A stretch of DNA of 64,000 nucleotides from Permianibacter aggregans (GTDB taxonomy: Bacteria; Pseudomonadota; Gammaproteobacteria; Enterobacterales; Permianibacteraceae), in the NCBI RefSeq assembly GCF_009756665.1, contig NZ_CP037953.1, forward strand, positions 3,658,001 to 3,722,000. Direction: 5' to 3'. Made by a program: the position numbers and the translations under genes. Positions 20,934-28,624 of this stretch are shown here, in pieces (position 1 is the stretch's first letter; each line of letters begins with the position of its first letter). Below the pieces are notes generated by a model that saw only the letters and a program-made list of their open reading frames with translations, was not told the origin of the DNA and ran no database searches.

Positions 20934-21329
20934 TTAGTTGTAAGGATTACGGGCCTGGTCTTCCCAGTAGTCCGATTCGGCATCGTCCAGGGATTCTTCC
21001 CAGCCAGCGCGAGAACGCTCATCTTCGTCCTCGTCTTCATCCTCATCTTCGTCGTCTTCGTACTCCTCGTCATCCTCGTCGTAGTCGTACTCGTCGTCCT
21101 CATCCTCGTCTTCGTCGTCTTCATCCTCGCCGTCGTAGTCGTCTTCGTCCTCGTCATCATCTTCGTACTCGTCGTCTTCGTCGTCGTACTCATCGTCGTC
21201 GTAGTCGTCGAATTCGTCTTCTTCGAGGTCCTCGTCGTACTCGTCGTCTTCAAGGTCTTCGTCGTCTTCGAAGTCGGCCAGATCTTCCAAGTCTTCGAAT
21301 TCATCGTCTTCGTCATGGCGAGGCGGCAT
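20934..21329 (-). CDS. Extremely acidic Asp/Glu-rich protein
   Basis: 131 residues, about two thirds Asp or Glu, punctuated regularly by Tyr and Phe (for example EYDEDLEEDEFDDYDDDEY). Only the start (MPPRHDEDDEF) and the last 25 residues (RSRAGWEESLDDAESDYWEDQ) are of normal complexity. ATG 21329 has a good AGGAG seven bases upstream; the frame is open further but lacks another such signal. No fold is expected for the acidic part. A role as DNA mimic, histone-like or cation-binding protein is possible but unproven. It follows glnS by 75 bases on the same strand. Confidence 0.8.
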   Translation of the reverse strand: MPPRHDEDDEFEDLEDLADFEDDEDLEDDEYDEDLEEDEFDDYDDDEYDDEDDEYEDDDEDEDDYDGEDEDDEDEDEDDEYDYDEDDEEYEDDEDEDEDEDEDERSRAGWEESLDDAESDYWEDQARNPYN

Positions 21330-21404
21330 GGCAAGTCTCCTGTTGAGTCGTTGTTCAGCCGGTTTTCGGCCGGCTGTGTTGAATTGGGGGTGGGTCAACC
21401 GACC

Positions 21405-23075
21405 TTAACGTTTGTCTAGCTTAGCAAAAGAATCTTTCAAGCCAATAGTCCGGTTGAAAACCAGTTTTTCGCCGCTGTGTTCAAAGCGGTCGGCAACAAA
21501 ATAGCCTTCACGTTCGAACTGGAAACGGTCTTCCGGTTTGGCTTCGGCCAGCGATGGCTCGACTCTTGCGTGTTCGATGACCACCAGCGAATCGGGGTTC
21601 AGCGCCGATTTGTAGTCGTCGAGTTCCCAGGGCCGGCTTTCGGTAAACAGGCTGTCATACAAGCGCACGGTGGCTGGCTTGCTGTGGCTGGCGCTGACCC
21701 AGTGCACGACGCCTTTGACCTTGCGGCCTTCCGGGTTTTTACCAAGCGTGTCCATATCGACCGAGCCGCGCAGCTCAACGATGTCACCGGCTTCGTTTTT
21801 GATCACTTCATCGCAGCGGATGACGTAGCTGTTGCGCAGGCGCACTTCGCCACCAGTGACCAAGCGTTTGAAGTCTTTGTCGCCGACTTCGCGGAAATCG
21901 TTCTGGTCGATGTAAATCTCGCGGGTCATGAACAGTTTACGGTTGCCAAGCTCCGGCTTTTGCGGATGCGCCGGAGCCGACAGCTCATCGATGCGCTCGG
22001 CTGGCCAATTGTTCAGCACGATTTTCAGCGGATTGAGTACGGCCATCGCACGGGCAGCGTTCTGGTCCAGATCTTCGCGTACGCAGGTTTCCAGTTGCTG
22101 CAATTCCAGCACCGAATCCTGTTTGGTGACGCCAACCCGTTCGCAGAATACGCGCAGTGAGTTCGGTGTTACGCCGCGACGGCGCAGGCCCATCAGCGTT
22201 GGCATGCGCGGATCATCCCAGCCGGACACAACACCGGACTGCACCAGATCATTCAGCTTGCGTTTCGAGGTCAGCATGCCTTCCAACTGCAGTCGGGCGA
22301 ATTCGATTTGCTGCGGATGGCAGGGCACCGAAATATTGTCGAGCACCCAGTCGTACAGCGGCCGGTGATCTTCGAATTCCAGCGTGCAGATGGAGTGGGT
22401 GATGCCTTCCAGCGCATCGGAAATGCAGTGGGTGTAGTCGTACATCGGGTAGATGCACCAGGCATCGCCAGTGCGCCAGTGATGAGCGCGACGAATCCGG
22501 TAAATCACCGGGTCGCGCAGATTGATGTTCGGCGAGGCCATGTCGATTTTGGCGCGCAGCACGCGGCTGCCGTCCGGAAATTCGCCAGCGCGCATGCGAC
22601 GGAACAGGTCAAGGTTTTCCTCAACGCCGCGGTCGCGGAAAGGGCTGTGTTGCCCCGGCTCGGTCAGGTTGCCGCGCATCGCCCGCATTTGTTCCGGTGT
22701 GCTGTCATCGACATAAGCGAGGCCTTTCTGAATCAGCTCTTCGGCGTACAGATAAAGCTGCTCGAAATAATCGGAGGCGTAGCGCTTTTCACCATGCCAA
22801 TGAAAACCGAGCCATTCGATGGCTTCGGCAATTGAGTTGGCGTACTCAATACTTTCTTTTTCCGGGTTGGTGTCGTCGTAACGCAGGTTGCAGAAACCCT
22901 GGTAATCCTTGGCGATCCCGAAGTTCAGGCAAATGCTTTTGGCATGGCCGACATGCAGAAACCCATTCGGCTCCGGCGGAAAACGGGTGACCACCTGCTG
23001 GTGTTTGCCGCTGGCCAGATCGTTATCGATGATTTGCCGAATGAAATTGCTGGGTTTGACCTCGGATTCGCTCAT
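21405..23075 (-). CDS. glnS: Glutaminyl-tRNA synthetase
   Basis: 556 residues, full length. Class I synthetase charging tRNA(Gln). HIGH-type motif [12 protein letters not shown] (about 37-48), the GlnRS-specific TNPEKE, a KMSKS-equivalent in TSKRKLN (about 270), and two C-terminal anticodon-binding beta-barrels. The ATG at 23075 has a GGA seven bases upstream. Confidence 0.97.
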   Translation of the reverse strand: MSESEVKPSNFIRQIIDNDLASGKHQQVVTRFPPEPNGFLHVGHAKSICLNFGIAKDYQGFCNLRYDDTNPEKESIEYANSIAEAIEWLGFHWHGEKRYASDYFEQLYLYAEELIQKGLAYVDDSTPEQMRAMRGNLTEPGQHSPFRDRGVEENLDLFRRMRAGEFPDGSRVLRAKIDMASPNINLRDPVIYRIRRAHHWRTGDAWCIYPMYDYTHCISDALEGITHSICTLEFEDHRPLYDWVLDNISVPCHPQQIEFARLQLEGMLTSKRKLNDLVQSGVVSGWDDPRMPTLMGLRRRGVTPNSLRVFCERVGVTKQDSVLELQQLETCVREDLDQNAARAMAVLNPLKIVLNNWPAERIDELSAPAHPQKPELGNRKLFMTREIYIDQNDFREVGDKDFKRLVTGGEVRLRNSYVIRCDEVIKNEAGDIVELRGSVDMDTLGKNPEGRKVKGVVHWVSASHSKPATVRLYDSLFTESRPWELDDYKSALNPDSLVVIEHARVEPSLAEAKPEDRFQFEREGYFVADRFEHSGEKLVFNRTIGLKDSFAKLDKR

Positions 23076-23231
23076 GACCGTCCATCATTGGAAAAAAACG
23101 GCGGACATTGTAGCTGACTGGCGAAGGGGACTCAAAACTGGCGGAGCCGAGAAAACGGCGAAGATTCATCAACAAAAGCATGACGCCGGGCAGCGGACTG
23201 CACCAGCGTCATGGCTCGGGAAAGAACGGGT

Positions 23232-23891
23232 TTAGTTTTTGTACTTGTGCTCGATGTTGCCGACTTTCGCCGCCGGGTCGAGCTGCAAATCGACCTCACG
23301 CTCCAGCACGATGCCGCCGATGATTTCGACATTGGCGCCGATGATCACGGTCGGCTTTCTGTCGTCGCAATCGAAGAAACACCAGCCGCCTGGCTTCTTG
23401 ATCGTCAGCTTGCCGTTGACCTTGGTGGCACCGGTCAGCTCAACCGGACCGTTGACGGTTTCGATATTGCCTCCCACCTGGACGCCGTTCAGATAAATCT
23501 TGCCGTTGACGTTGTCGATATTCTCGCCAATGGTCGAGCCGTTGTTGAGGCTGATGCCGCCATTGACCGAGTCGATGCTGCGCTCAATCTTCACGTTCTC
23601 GCCGCCTTTGAAGCCGCCGTTGACGGTATCGACATTGATGGCCGAGGAACCATCACCAAGGCTGATGCCGCCGTTAACGGCGTCGATCTTGCCGACCCGG
23701 CTGTTCTTGCCGACCCGGATGCCGCCGTTGACGGTATCGACATTGCCGACTTCCGCGTTATCGCCAATGGTGAAACCACCGTTGACCGAATCCATATCAC
23801 CCATCCGTCCGCCATCCGGAACGTTGGTGCCGGCGATGGCGGCAGTGCTCAGCAGCGATGAAAAGGCGATGACCAGCGGGAGTGCTTTCAT
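23232..23891 (-). CDS. Secreted protein with tandem VNGG repeats (predicted beta-helix)
   Basis: 219 residues with a signal peptide (about 1-21, ending AAIAG). Then come seven tandem repeats of about 17-20 residues built on D-x-V-N-G-G-x-x-x-G (DSVNGGFTIG, DTVNGGIRVG, DAVNGGISLG, DTVNGGFKGG, DSVNGGISLN, DNVNGKIYLN, ETVNGPVELT). Such spacing suggests a right-handed beta-helix or bactofilin-like solenoid. The C-terminal part has a Cys pair (WCFFDCDD) and another strand-rich segment. ATG 23891 has GGAG eight bases upstream. Cell-surface or periplasmic; function unknown. Confidence 0.78.
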   Translation of the reverse strand: MKALPLVIAFSSLLSTAAIAGTNVPDGGRMGDMDSVNGGFTIGDNAEVGNVDTVNGGIRVGKNSRVGKIDAVNGGISLGDGSSAINVDTVNGGFKGGENVKIERSIDSVNGGISLNNGSTIGENIDNVNGKIYLNGVQVGGNIETVNGPVELTGATKVNGKLTIKKPGGWCFFDCDDRKPTVIIGANVEIIGGIVLEREVDLQLDPAAKVGNIEHKYKN

Positions 23892-24055
23892 TGTCTGTAT
23901 CTCCAAAAGTGGGGTTTCTTCGTCTGTGGTGTAGGCCACTGTAGACATCAGACGCATGTCATCCCGTTTGGGTTTGAAACAGCATATTTCTGTCACTTGA
24001 CAAGATGATATCAAAATAATATCAATATGCAGACAGTCCCAAGGAGAGCACGTCC

Positions 24056-24913
24056 ATGACCAAAGAAATCACCCGTCAATACCCATCCGGCTACGCGATG
24101 CTCGGTATTTTGCTTGTTCTGCAAATCGTTTCGATTGCCGCGGTCGTGTTGATGCCGCCGGTGATCAAGGTGGTCGCGGCGCTGGTCGCGATTGTCGTGT
24201 TTATCTGCTGGTTCGGGTTTTTCCTGATCAACCCGAATGAAGGCAAGGTGCTGCAGTTGTTCGGCGATTATGTCGGAACCTGCCGCGACCCTGGCCTGCG
24301 TTGGGCCAATCCGTTCTACAGCAAACACACGGTCAGCTTGCGGGTGCGCAACTTTGAAAGCTCGAAGCTGAAGGTCAACGATTCGCACGGTAACCCGATT
24401 GAAATTGCTGCGGTCGTGGTCTGGCGTGTCGTCGACACCGCTGAGGCGATGTTCCAGGTCGATGATTACGAGAATTTCGTCAGCATTCAAAGTGAAGCGG
24501 CCGTGCGTAACCTGGCGACCACCTATCCTTACGACCAGCACGAAGACGGCGAAACTGCGTTGCGTAGTCACGCCGTGCAAATCGCTGATGAGATGCGCAA
24601 AGAGATTCAGGATCGCCTGGAAACCGCCGGTGTTGAAGTGATTGAAGCGCGTATTTCGCACCTGGCTTACGCACCGGAAATTGCCAGTGCAATGTTGCGC
24701 CGTCAGCAGGCTACCGCCGTTATCGCCGCGCGTACCAAAGTCGTCGAAGGCGCGGTGACGATGGTGCAAATGGCGCTGGAGCAATTACGCAAACAAGGCG
24801 TGGTGGATTTGGATGAGGAGCGCCGGGCCGCGATGGTCAGCAACTTGCTGGTCGTGCTCTGCTCCGAACATAACACCCAGCCGGTGGTCAATACCGGTAC
24901 CTTGTATAGCTAA
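24056..24913 (+). CDS. SPFH/Band 7 domain membrane protein
   Basis: 285 residues. Two N-terminal hydrophobic segments (about 15-32 and 36-57) anchor a Band 7 domain (about 60-230; [45 protein letters not shown]). Proteins of this group form oligomeric membrane microdomain scaffolds. SD AAGGAG precedes the ATG. It starts a run of six co-directional genes (24056-27166). Confidence 0.88.
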   Translation: MTKEITRQYPSGYAMLGILLVLQIVSIAAVVLMPPVIKVVAALVAIVVFICWFGFFLINPNEGKVLQLFGDYVGTCRDPGLRWANPFYSKHTVSLRVRNFESSKLKVNDSHGNPIEIAAVVVWRVVDTAEAMFQVDDYENFVSIQSEAAVRNLATTYPYDQHEDGETALRSHAVQIADEMRKEIQDRLETAGVEVIEARISHLAYAPEIASAMLRRQQATAVIAARTKVVEGAVTMVQMALEQLRKQGVVDLDEERRAAMVSNLLVVLCSEHNTQPVVNTGTLYS

Positions 24914-24940
24914 ACATTCGGAAAGGCGAAGGAAGGAATC

Positions 24941-25399
24941 ATGACGCACAAGTTTGCCATGCGACGTTCAGTGCTGGTGCAGGTGTTAATCATTGTGCCG
25001 ATGGTGTTGATCATTCTGGCACTGGCATTGACCGGCCATTTTTCCGGCGGCATCGAAGGCCAGTCTGACAATGAACTGACCAGTACGCTGATTGCCGTGC
25101 TGATTTTGGTTGCCGCCAGCCTGCTCAGTCTGTTCATGCTCAATCATGTGCGTTATGAAGTCAGCGGTCAGGGTGTGGCGATATTTGTCGGGCCGTTCCG
25201 TCTCGGTATTCACTGGAAAGCGGTTCGTGATATCCGGCTCTATCGATTGCCGATGGCTAAGCAGCCATACGGCGTTGCCGTGCATTTCAGGCAGCATGGG
25301 CTGACCCGCCGAAAAATCCTGATGCCGGAAAATGTGCAAGCGCTGCACGACGTGCTGCAACAACAATGGCAGCACTATCAGCAGGAGCAAACGCGATGA
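24941..25399 (+). CDS. Two-helix membrane protein with PH-like tail
   Basis: 152 residues: two membrane helices (about 12-32 and 48-67), then a soluble strand-rich part (NHVRYEVSGQGVAIFVGPFRLGIHWKAVRDI) resembling bacterial PH-like domains of membrane proteins. It lies 27 bases after the SPFH gene and overlaps the hydrolase start (ATGA). Probably an SPFH partner (inference). Confidence 0.65.
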   Translation: MTHKFAMRRSVLVQVLIIVPMVLIILALALTGHFSGGIEGQSDNELTSTLIAVLILVAASLLSLFMLNHVRYEVSGQGVAIFVGPFRLGIHWKAVRDIRLYRLPMAKQPYGVAVHFRQHGLTRRKILMPENVQALHDVLQQQWQHYQQEQTR

Positions 25400-26355
25400 G
25401 AACATTCGTTTTAACCATGGTTGCTCTGCTGGCAATTATCCCGTCTGCGCAAGCAGAAATGTTCCGTTCGCAGCCGATGCAGCTTAGTCGCAATGATGTC
25501 ACGTTGCACGGCACGTTCGAGCAACCGTTGACGACCAAGCCGACGCCGGTGGTGTTGATCATCGCTGGTTCCGGCCCGACCGACCGCAACGGCAATAATC
25601 CGCTGATTCCCGGCAGCAACGATAGCCTGAAGCAATTGGCGCAAAGTCTCGCCAGCCAAGGTATTGCAACGCTGCGTTACGACAAGCGTGGCATAGGTGA
25701 AAGCAAACAGGAAAACCTGCAGGAAGCGAACCTACGCTTTGAAACCTATGTCAATGATGCCGCCGCCTGGCTCGCTGAGCTGGAGCGTCGTGGTTACAAG
25801 CAGCGCTACGTTATCGGTCATTCTGAAGGTGGCTTGATTGCGACGTTGGCGGCGCGTTTGCAAAAAGTGGATGCGGTCATTCTGTTGTGTGCGGCCGGTC
25901 GCCCAGCCGATCAAATTATTCGCGAACAATTGACCAGCAATGCCCCGCATCTGGTCGACGACGCCACTCGTATCATGAATGTGTTAAAGCAAGGTCAGCT
26001 GGTTGCGAAAGTGCCGACCGAACTTGCCTCATTGTTTCGCCCCAGTGTGCAGCCCTATTTACAGAGCTGGTTTCGCTATGACCCGGCTCGCGAAGCCGAC
26101 CAATTGGGCACTACCGTTTTCAGCCTTTCCGGCGCAACCGATATTCAGGTCGGTGCTGAAGATGCAACGCGTTTGGCTGAGCAAAACAACATCCGTCATC
26201 GCGAAATTCCCGAAATGAATCATGTGCTGAAGCATGTCGCTTCGAAAGACACCGCTGCTCAGCAAAATGCCTACACCAATCCTGTCGTGCCGCTAGCGCC
26301 GGAGCTGGTGCCGACCCTTGCCCAATTTATTTTGGGAGGCAAAGCGCGTGAGTAA
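25396..26355 (+). CDS. Secreted alpha/beta hydrolase
   Basis: 319 residues with a signal peptide (about 1-19, ending PSAQA). The oxyanion region GSGPTDRNGNNP, the nucleophile elbow GHSEGG (about 140-145), an acid in SGATDIQVGAED (about 255) and His in MNHVLKHV (about 275) make a complete Ser-Asp-His triad. It resembles the serine aminopeptidase S33 / acyl-peptidase group exported to the periplasm. It overlaps the upstream gene (ATGA) and the following small gene. Confidence 0.85.
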   Translation: MRTFVLTMVALLAIIPSAQAEMFRSQPMQLSRNDVTLHGTFEQPLTTKPTPVVLIIAGSGPTDRNGNNPLIPGSNDSLKQLAQSLASQGIATLRYDKRGIGESKQENLQEANLRFETYVNDAAAWLAELERRGYKQRYVIGHSEGGLIATLAARLQKVDAVILLCAAGRPADQIIREQLTSNAPHLVDDATRIMNVLKQGQLVAKVPTELASLFRPSVQPYLQSWFRYDPAREADQLGTTVFSLSGATDIQVGAEDATRLAEQNNIRHREIPEMNHVLKHVASKDTAAQQNAYTNPVVPLAPELVPTLAQFILGGKARE

Positions 26356-26539
26356 AAAGGCGTTCGCCTTGCGCGTGGATGGACAGGTGCTCGAAGCGAT
26401 GCAGCGCTGGGCCGATGACGATTTGCGTAGCCTGAATGCGCAAATCGAATTCGTGCTGCGCGAAGCCCTGCGCAAGAATGGACGCATGAAAAAACCAAAC
26501 GTGGATGTACTGATAGAGAAGGGGAGTGGTGATGAATAA
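26348..26539 (+). CDS. Small ribbon-helix-helix (Arc-like) protein
   Basis: 63 residues from a GTG overlapping the hydrolase stop. KAFALRVDGQVLEAMQRWADDDLRSLNAQIEFVLREAL has the strand-helix-helix layout of Arc-type DNA-binding proteins. Similar Arc-like proteins occur beside SPFH genes. It could regulate this cluster; no toxin partner is seen. Confidence 0.75.
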   Translation: MSKKAFALRVDGQVLEAMQRWADDDLRSLNAQIEFVLREALRKNGRMKKPNVDVLIEKGSGDE

Positions 26540-26957
26540 GTGGATGACAACGATCTGCAGCATGATGTGCTTTCTGCTGGCTGGAATCAGCAATGCCGAA
26601 ATGACCGTGCAAGCGAACGATGAGGCGGTTGCGGCCGCTACCCAATGGCTGCAGAAAGTTGACGCGAAACAGTTGAAGCAGGCTTACGACAGCAGTGGCA
26701 AGCTGATGCGTGAGGCGGTGGATGTTGAAAAGTGGTCAGCCGCGGTCGAGGGTGTTCGGCAACAGGCAGGTGAAATGCAATCCAGAGCATTGAACTCGGT
26801 GACTGCACATGAATCCTTTCCGGGTTTGTCAAATGGCGATTACATGGTCGTTGTATTCAACACCAAATTTGCCCATAAACCCGCAGCAATAGAGACCTTA
26901 AGTTTTCAGCGCGAAGACGATGGCCAGTATCGGGTAATCGGCTATTTCGTTCAGTAA
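26532..26957 (+). CDS. DUF4019-like secreted protein
   Basis: 141 residues with a signal peptide (about 1-19, LLAGISNA). The mature domain (AVAAATQWLQKVDAKQLKQAYDSSG ... WSAAVEGVRQQAGEMQSR ... DGQYRVIGYFVQ) matches the DUF4019 pattern of small periplasmic alpha+beta proteins. ATG 26532 with GGGAG five bases upstream is preferred over GTG 26526. It overlaps the end of the previous gene by eight bases. Confidence 0.75.
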   Translation: MNKWMTTICSMMCFLLAGISNAEMTVQANDEAVAAATQWLQKVDAKQLKQAYDSSGKLMREAVDVEKWSAAVEGVRQQAGEMQSRALNSVTAHESFPGLSNGDYMVVVFNTKFAHKPAAIETLSFQREDDGQYRVIGYFVQ

Positions 26958-26968
26958 GGGAGAGCAAC

Positions 26969-27166
26969 GTGGCTGCACAGAAGTGGGAATACAAAACCTT
27001 GGAAATTGGCGAGGTGTCGTTCTGGTCCGGAAAGCTGAAGACCGAGGAGTTGACCAAGCAGCTGAACAACCTCGGGCAGATCGGTTGGGAGCTGGTCAGC
27101 ATCACACCAACAGGATACGCCAAGGTCGGTGCAAGTCTGGTCGCGGTGCTGAAACGCCCGGCCTGA
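26969..27166 (+). CDS. DUF4177-like small protein
   Basis: 65 residues from GTG 26969 with GGGAGAG upstream. KWEYKTLEI, then LTKQLNNLGQIGWELVSITP and LVAVLKRP, is the DUF4177 signature (a small beta-alpha-beta cytoplasmic fold). It is the last gene of the SPFH cluster; the trp control region begins about 40 bases later. Confidence 0.8.
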   Translation: MAAQKWEYKTLEIGEVSFWSGKLKTEELTKQLNNLGQIGWELVSITPTGYAKVGASLVAVLKRPA

Positions 27167-27203
27167 GTGCTTATGAACTTTTTGCTGCGACTGAAATTCT
27201 GGC

Positions 27204-27230
27204 TTGACACTGACCAGTCGAGCCGATAAC
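27204..27230 (+). promoter_or_regulatory. Promoter of the aro-trp operon
   Basis: An exact -35 TTGACA (27204-27209) and a -10-like GATAAC (27225-27230) at a short 15-base spacing. It lies just ahead of the first leader peptide, so transcription would start around 27237. No E. coli-type TrpR operator palindrome is evident. Confidence 0.6.
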
Positions 27231-27240
27231 TTCGCCAACC

Positions 27241-27336
27241 ATGAACGCGAAAAACCTTTCTGCACATAAAGCCTGGCGCTGGTGGTGGCTACCATCCGCG
27301 GGCCTGTCCATGTGTGGAAATCGGTGTGCAGCTTAA
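27241..27336 (+). CDS. trpL: Trp leader peptide 1 (attenuator 1)
   Basis: 31-codon frame starting ATG AAC GCG and carrying W-R-W-W-W at codons 12-16 (TGG CGC TGG TGG TGG). Four Trp codons in five are far beyond chance. GCGGGCC at 27298-27304, just after the Trp codons, is the exact complement of GGCCCGC (27365-27371), the 5' arm of the following terminator, giving a 7-bp antiterminator. CTGCACA (27260-27266) also pairs with TGTGCAG (27325-27331) around the Trp codons. Expected behaviour: a ribosome stalled for lack of Trp-tRNA allows the antiterminator and read-through. The ribosome binding site is not obvious. Confidence 0.85.
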   Translation: MNAKNLSAHKAWRWWWLPSAGLSMCGNRCAA

Positions 27337-27360
27337 GTTTAATCGCGCAACCAGACTCCC

Positions 27361-27388
27361 AAAAGGCCCGCTCAAAGCGGGCTTTTTT
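27361..27388 (+). terminator. Attenuator terminator 1
   Basis: Stem GCCCGCT/AGCGGGC, loop CAA, with A4 before and six Ts after, 25 bases beyond the first leader-peptide stop. Its 5' arm can instead pair with 27298-27304. Confidence 0.9.
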
Positions 27389-27414
27389 GTGACCAAAATT
27401 TGGATGAAAGATAA

Positions 27415-27510
27415 ATGAATTCAATCACTTACCCAACTATCACGAACCAATGCTGGCATTGGTGGTGGCAGGTCTGCGGACGCGGGCAGGGGACGTGTTG
27501 GCCGGAATAA
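27415..27510 (+). CDS. trpL: Trp leader peptide 2 (attenuator 2)
   Basis: A second 31-codon frame, starting ATG AAT TCA and carrying W-H-W-W-W at codons 14-18 (TGG CAT TGG TGG TGG), with a fifth Trp codon near the end. GCGGGC at 27482-27487 is the exact complement of GCCCGC (27539-27544) in the next terminator. ACCAATG/CATTGGT (27446-27463) forms a hairpin over the first Trp codon. Length, Trp pattern and antiterminator placement match leader 1, suggesting a tandem duplication of the control unit. GGATGAAAG lies upstream as a weak ribosome site. Confidence 0.85.
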   Translation: MNSITYPTITNQCWHWWWQVCGRGQGTCWPE

Positions 27511-27535
27511 ACCGGCTGGAACACCGGAACCAGAC

Positions 27536-27561
27536 AAGGCCCGCACTGTGCGGGCCTTTTT
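27536..27561 (+). terminator. Attenuator terminator 2
   Basis: Perfect 10-bp stem AAGGCCCGCA/TGCGGGCCTT with loop CTG, then a T-run, 50 bases before the DAHP synthase start. It alternates with pairing to 27482-27487. Confidence 0.92.
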
Positions 27562-27610
27562 GTTTATTCGTTTTTGATTTGTTGATTAAACCCTTGTTAG
27601 GAGAACCAAA

Positions 27611-28624
27611 ATGATTGTTGTACTGAAGCCTGAAGCAACCGAAAACGACGCGATGCGTCTGATGCAGCGGATTGAGGAGCGTGGCTTGAAGCCCTTGTAC
27701 CTGCCTGGTGTCGAGCGGGTGGTGTTGGGGGCGCTTGGCGATGAGCGGGTGCTGGCCGAGTTGAACCTGGAAAGCGAGCCGTTGGTTGAGTCAGTCAAAC
27801 CGATTCTGACCCCGTACAAGCTGGTCAGCCGCGATATGCGCGGTCATGACACCGAAGTGAAGATCGGCAAGGTAAGCGTTGGCGGTGAGCGGGTTGTGGT
27901 CATTGGCGGGCCGTGTGCGGTTGAAAGTGAAGATCAGCTGCGGGAAACCGCGTTCGCGGTCAGAGAGTCCGGCGGTGTCGCTTTACGTGGCGGTGCCTAC
28001 AAGCCGCGCAGTTCGCCTTATAGCTTTCAGGGGCACGGCGAAGAGGGGCTGAAGCTGCTGAAGCAAATTTCCGGCGAAACCGGCCTACCAACCGTCAGTG
28101 AAGTGATGGACACCGCCGATTTGCCGTTGTTCGTTGATCATGTCGATTGCCTGCAAATCGGCGCCCGTAACATGCAGAACTTCCGTTTACTCAGCGCCGT
28201 TGGCGATACCGGTATGCCGGTCGTGTTGAAGCGCGGGCTTTCCGCGACCATCGAAGAACTGATGTTGGCCGCCGAATACATTCTGGCCCGTGGCAACAAC
28301 AACGTCATTCTTTGTGAACGCGGCATCCGTACCTTTGAAACGGCAACACGCAATACCCTTGATTTGAATGCTGTCGTTTACCTGAAACAGAAAACGCACT
28401 TGCCGGTTGTGGTTGACCCTTCACACGGTACCGGCATTCGCGAGCTGGTGACACCGATGGCGCGTGCAGCGATTGCCTGTGGCGCTGATGGCGTGCTGGT
28501 CGAAACCCACCGCAATCCGGCGCAGGCGCTGTCCGATGGCAAGCAATCACTGACGCCGCCGCAGTTCCTGCAAATGGTGCGCGAGCTGCGCACAATTGCC
28601 GAAGCCGTCGGGCGGACGCTGTGA
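27611..28624 (+). CDS. aroF: 3-deoxy-7-phosphoheptulonate synthase, type I-beta
   Basis: 337 residues. Condenses phosphoenolpyruvate and erythrose 4-phosphate, the first step of the shikimate pathway. An N-terminal ferredoxin-like domain (about 1-70, MIVVLKPEATENDAMRLMQRI) precedes the KDOPS-like barrel with GGPCAVES, RGGAYKPRSSPYSFQG, GARNMQNF and DPSHGTG. This is the Thermotoga/Bacillus-like I-beta type, not the enterobacterial AroFGH I-alpha type. Strong SD TAGGAG. As first gene of the trp operon its supply is predicted to be Trp-controlled through both attenuators. It overlaps trpE (TGATG). Confidence 0.95.
   Translation: MIVVLKPEATENDAMRLMQRIEERGLKPLYLPGVERVVLGALGDERVLAELNLESEPLVESVKPILTPYKLVSRDMRGHDTEVKIGKVSVGGERVVVIGGPCAVESEDQLRETAFAVRESGGVALRGGAYKPRSSPYSFQGHGEEGLKLLKQISGETGLPTVSEVMDTADLPLFVDHVDCLQIGARNMQNFRLLSAVGDTGMPVVLKRGLSATIEELMLAAEYILARGNNNVILCERGIRTFETATRNTLDLNAVVYLKQKTHLPVVVDPSHGTGIRELVTPMARAAIACGADGVLVETHRNPAQALSDGKQSLTPPQFLQMVRELRTIAEAVGRTL

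Noticed and set aside
20960-21320. Dense GAC/GAG/TCG triplet repetition, considered as a satellite or CRISPR-like array
   Set aside because: Explained by the Asp/Glu codons of the acidic-protein gene; there are no constant repeats with unique spacers.
27387-27415. TTGTGA-17-GATAAA as an internal promoter between the two trp attenuators
   Set aside because: Each box matches only 4 of 6, and the start would fall inside the second leader frame after its ATG, removing the leader peptide.
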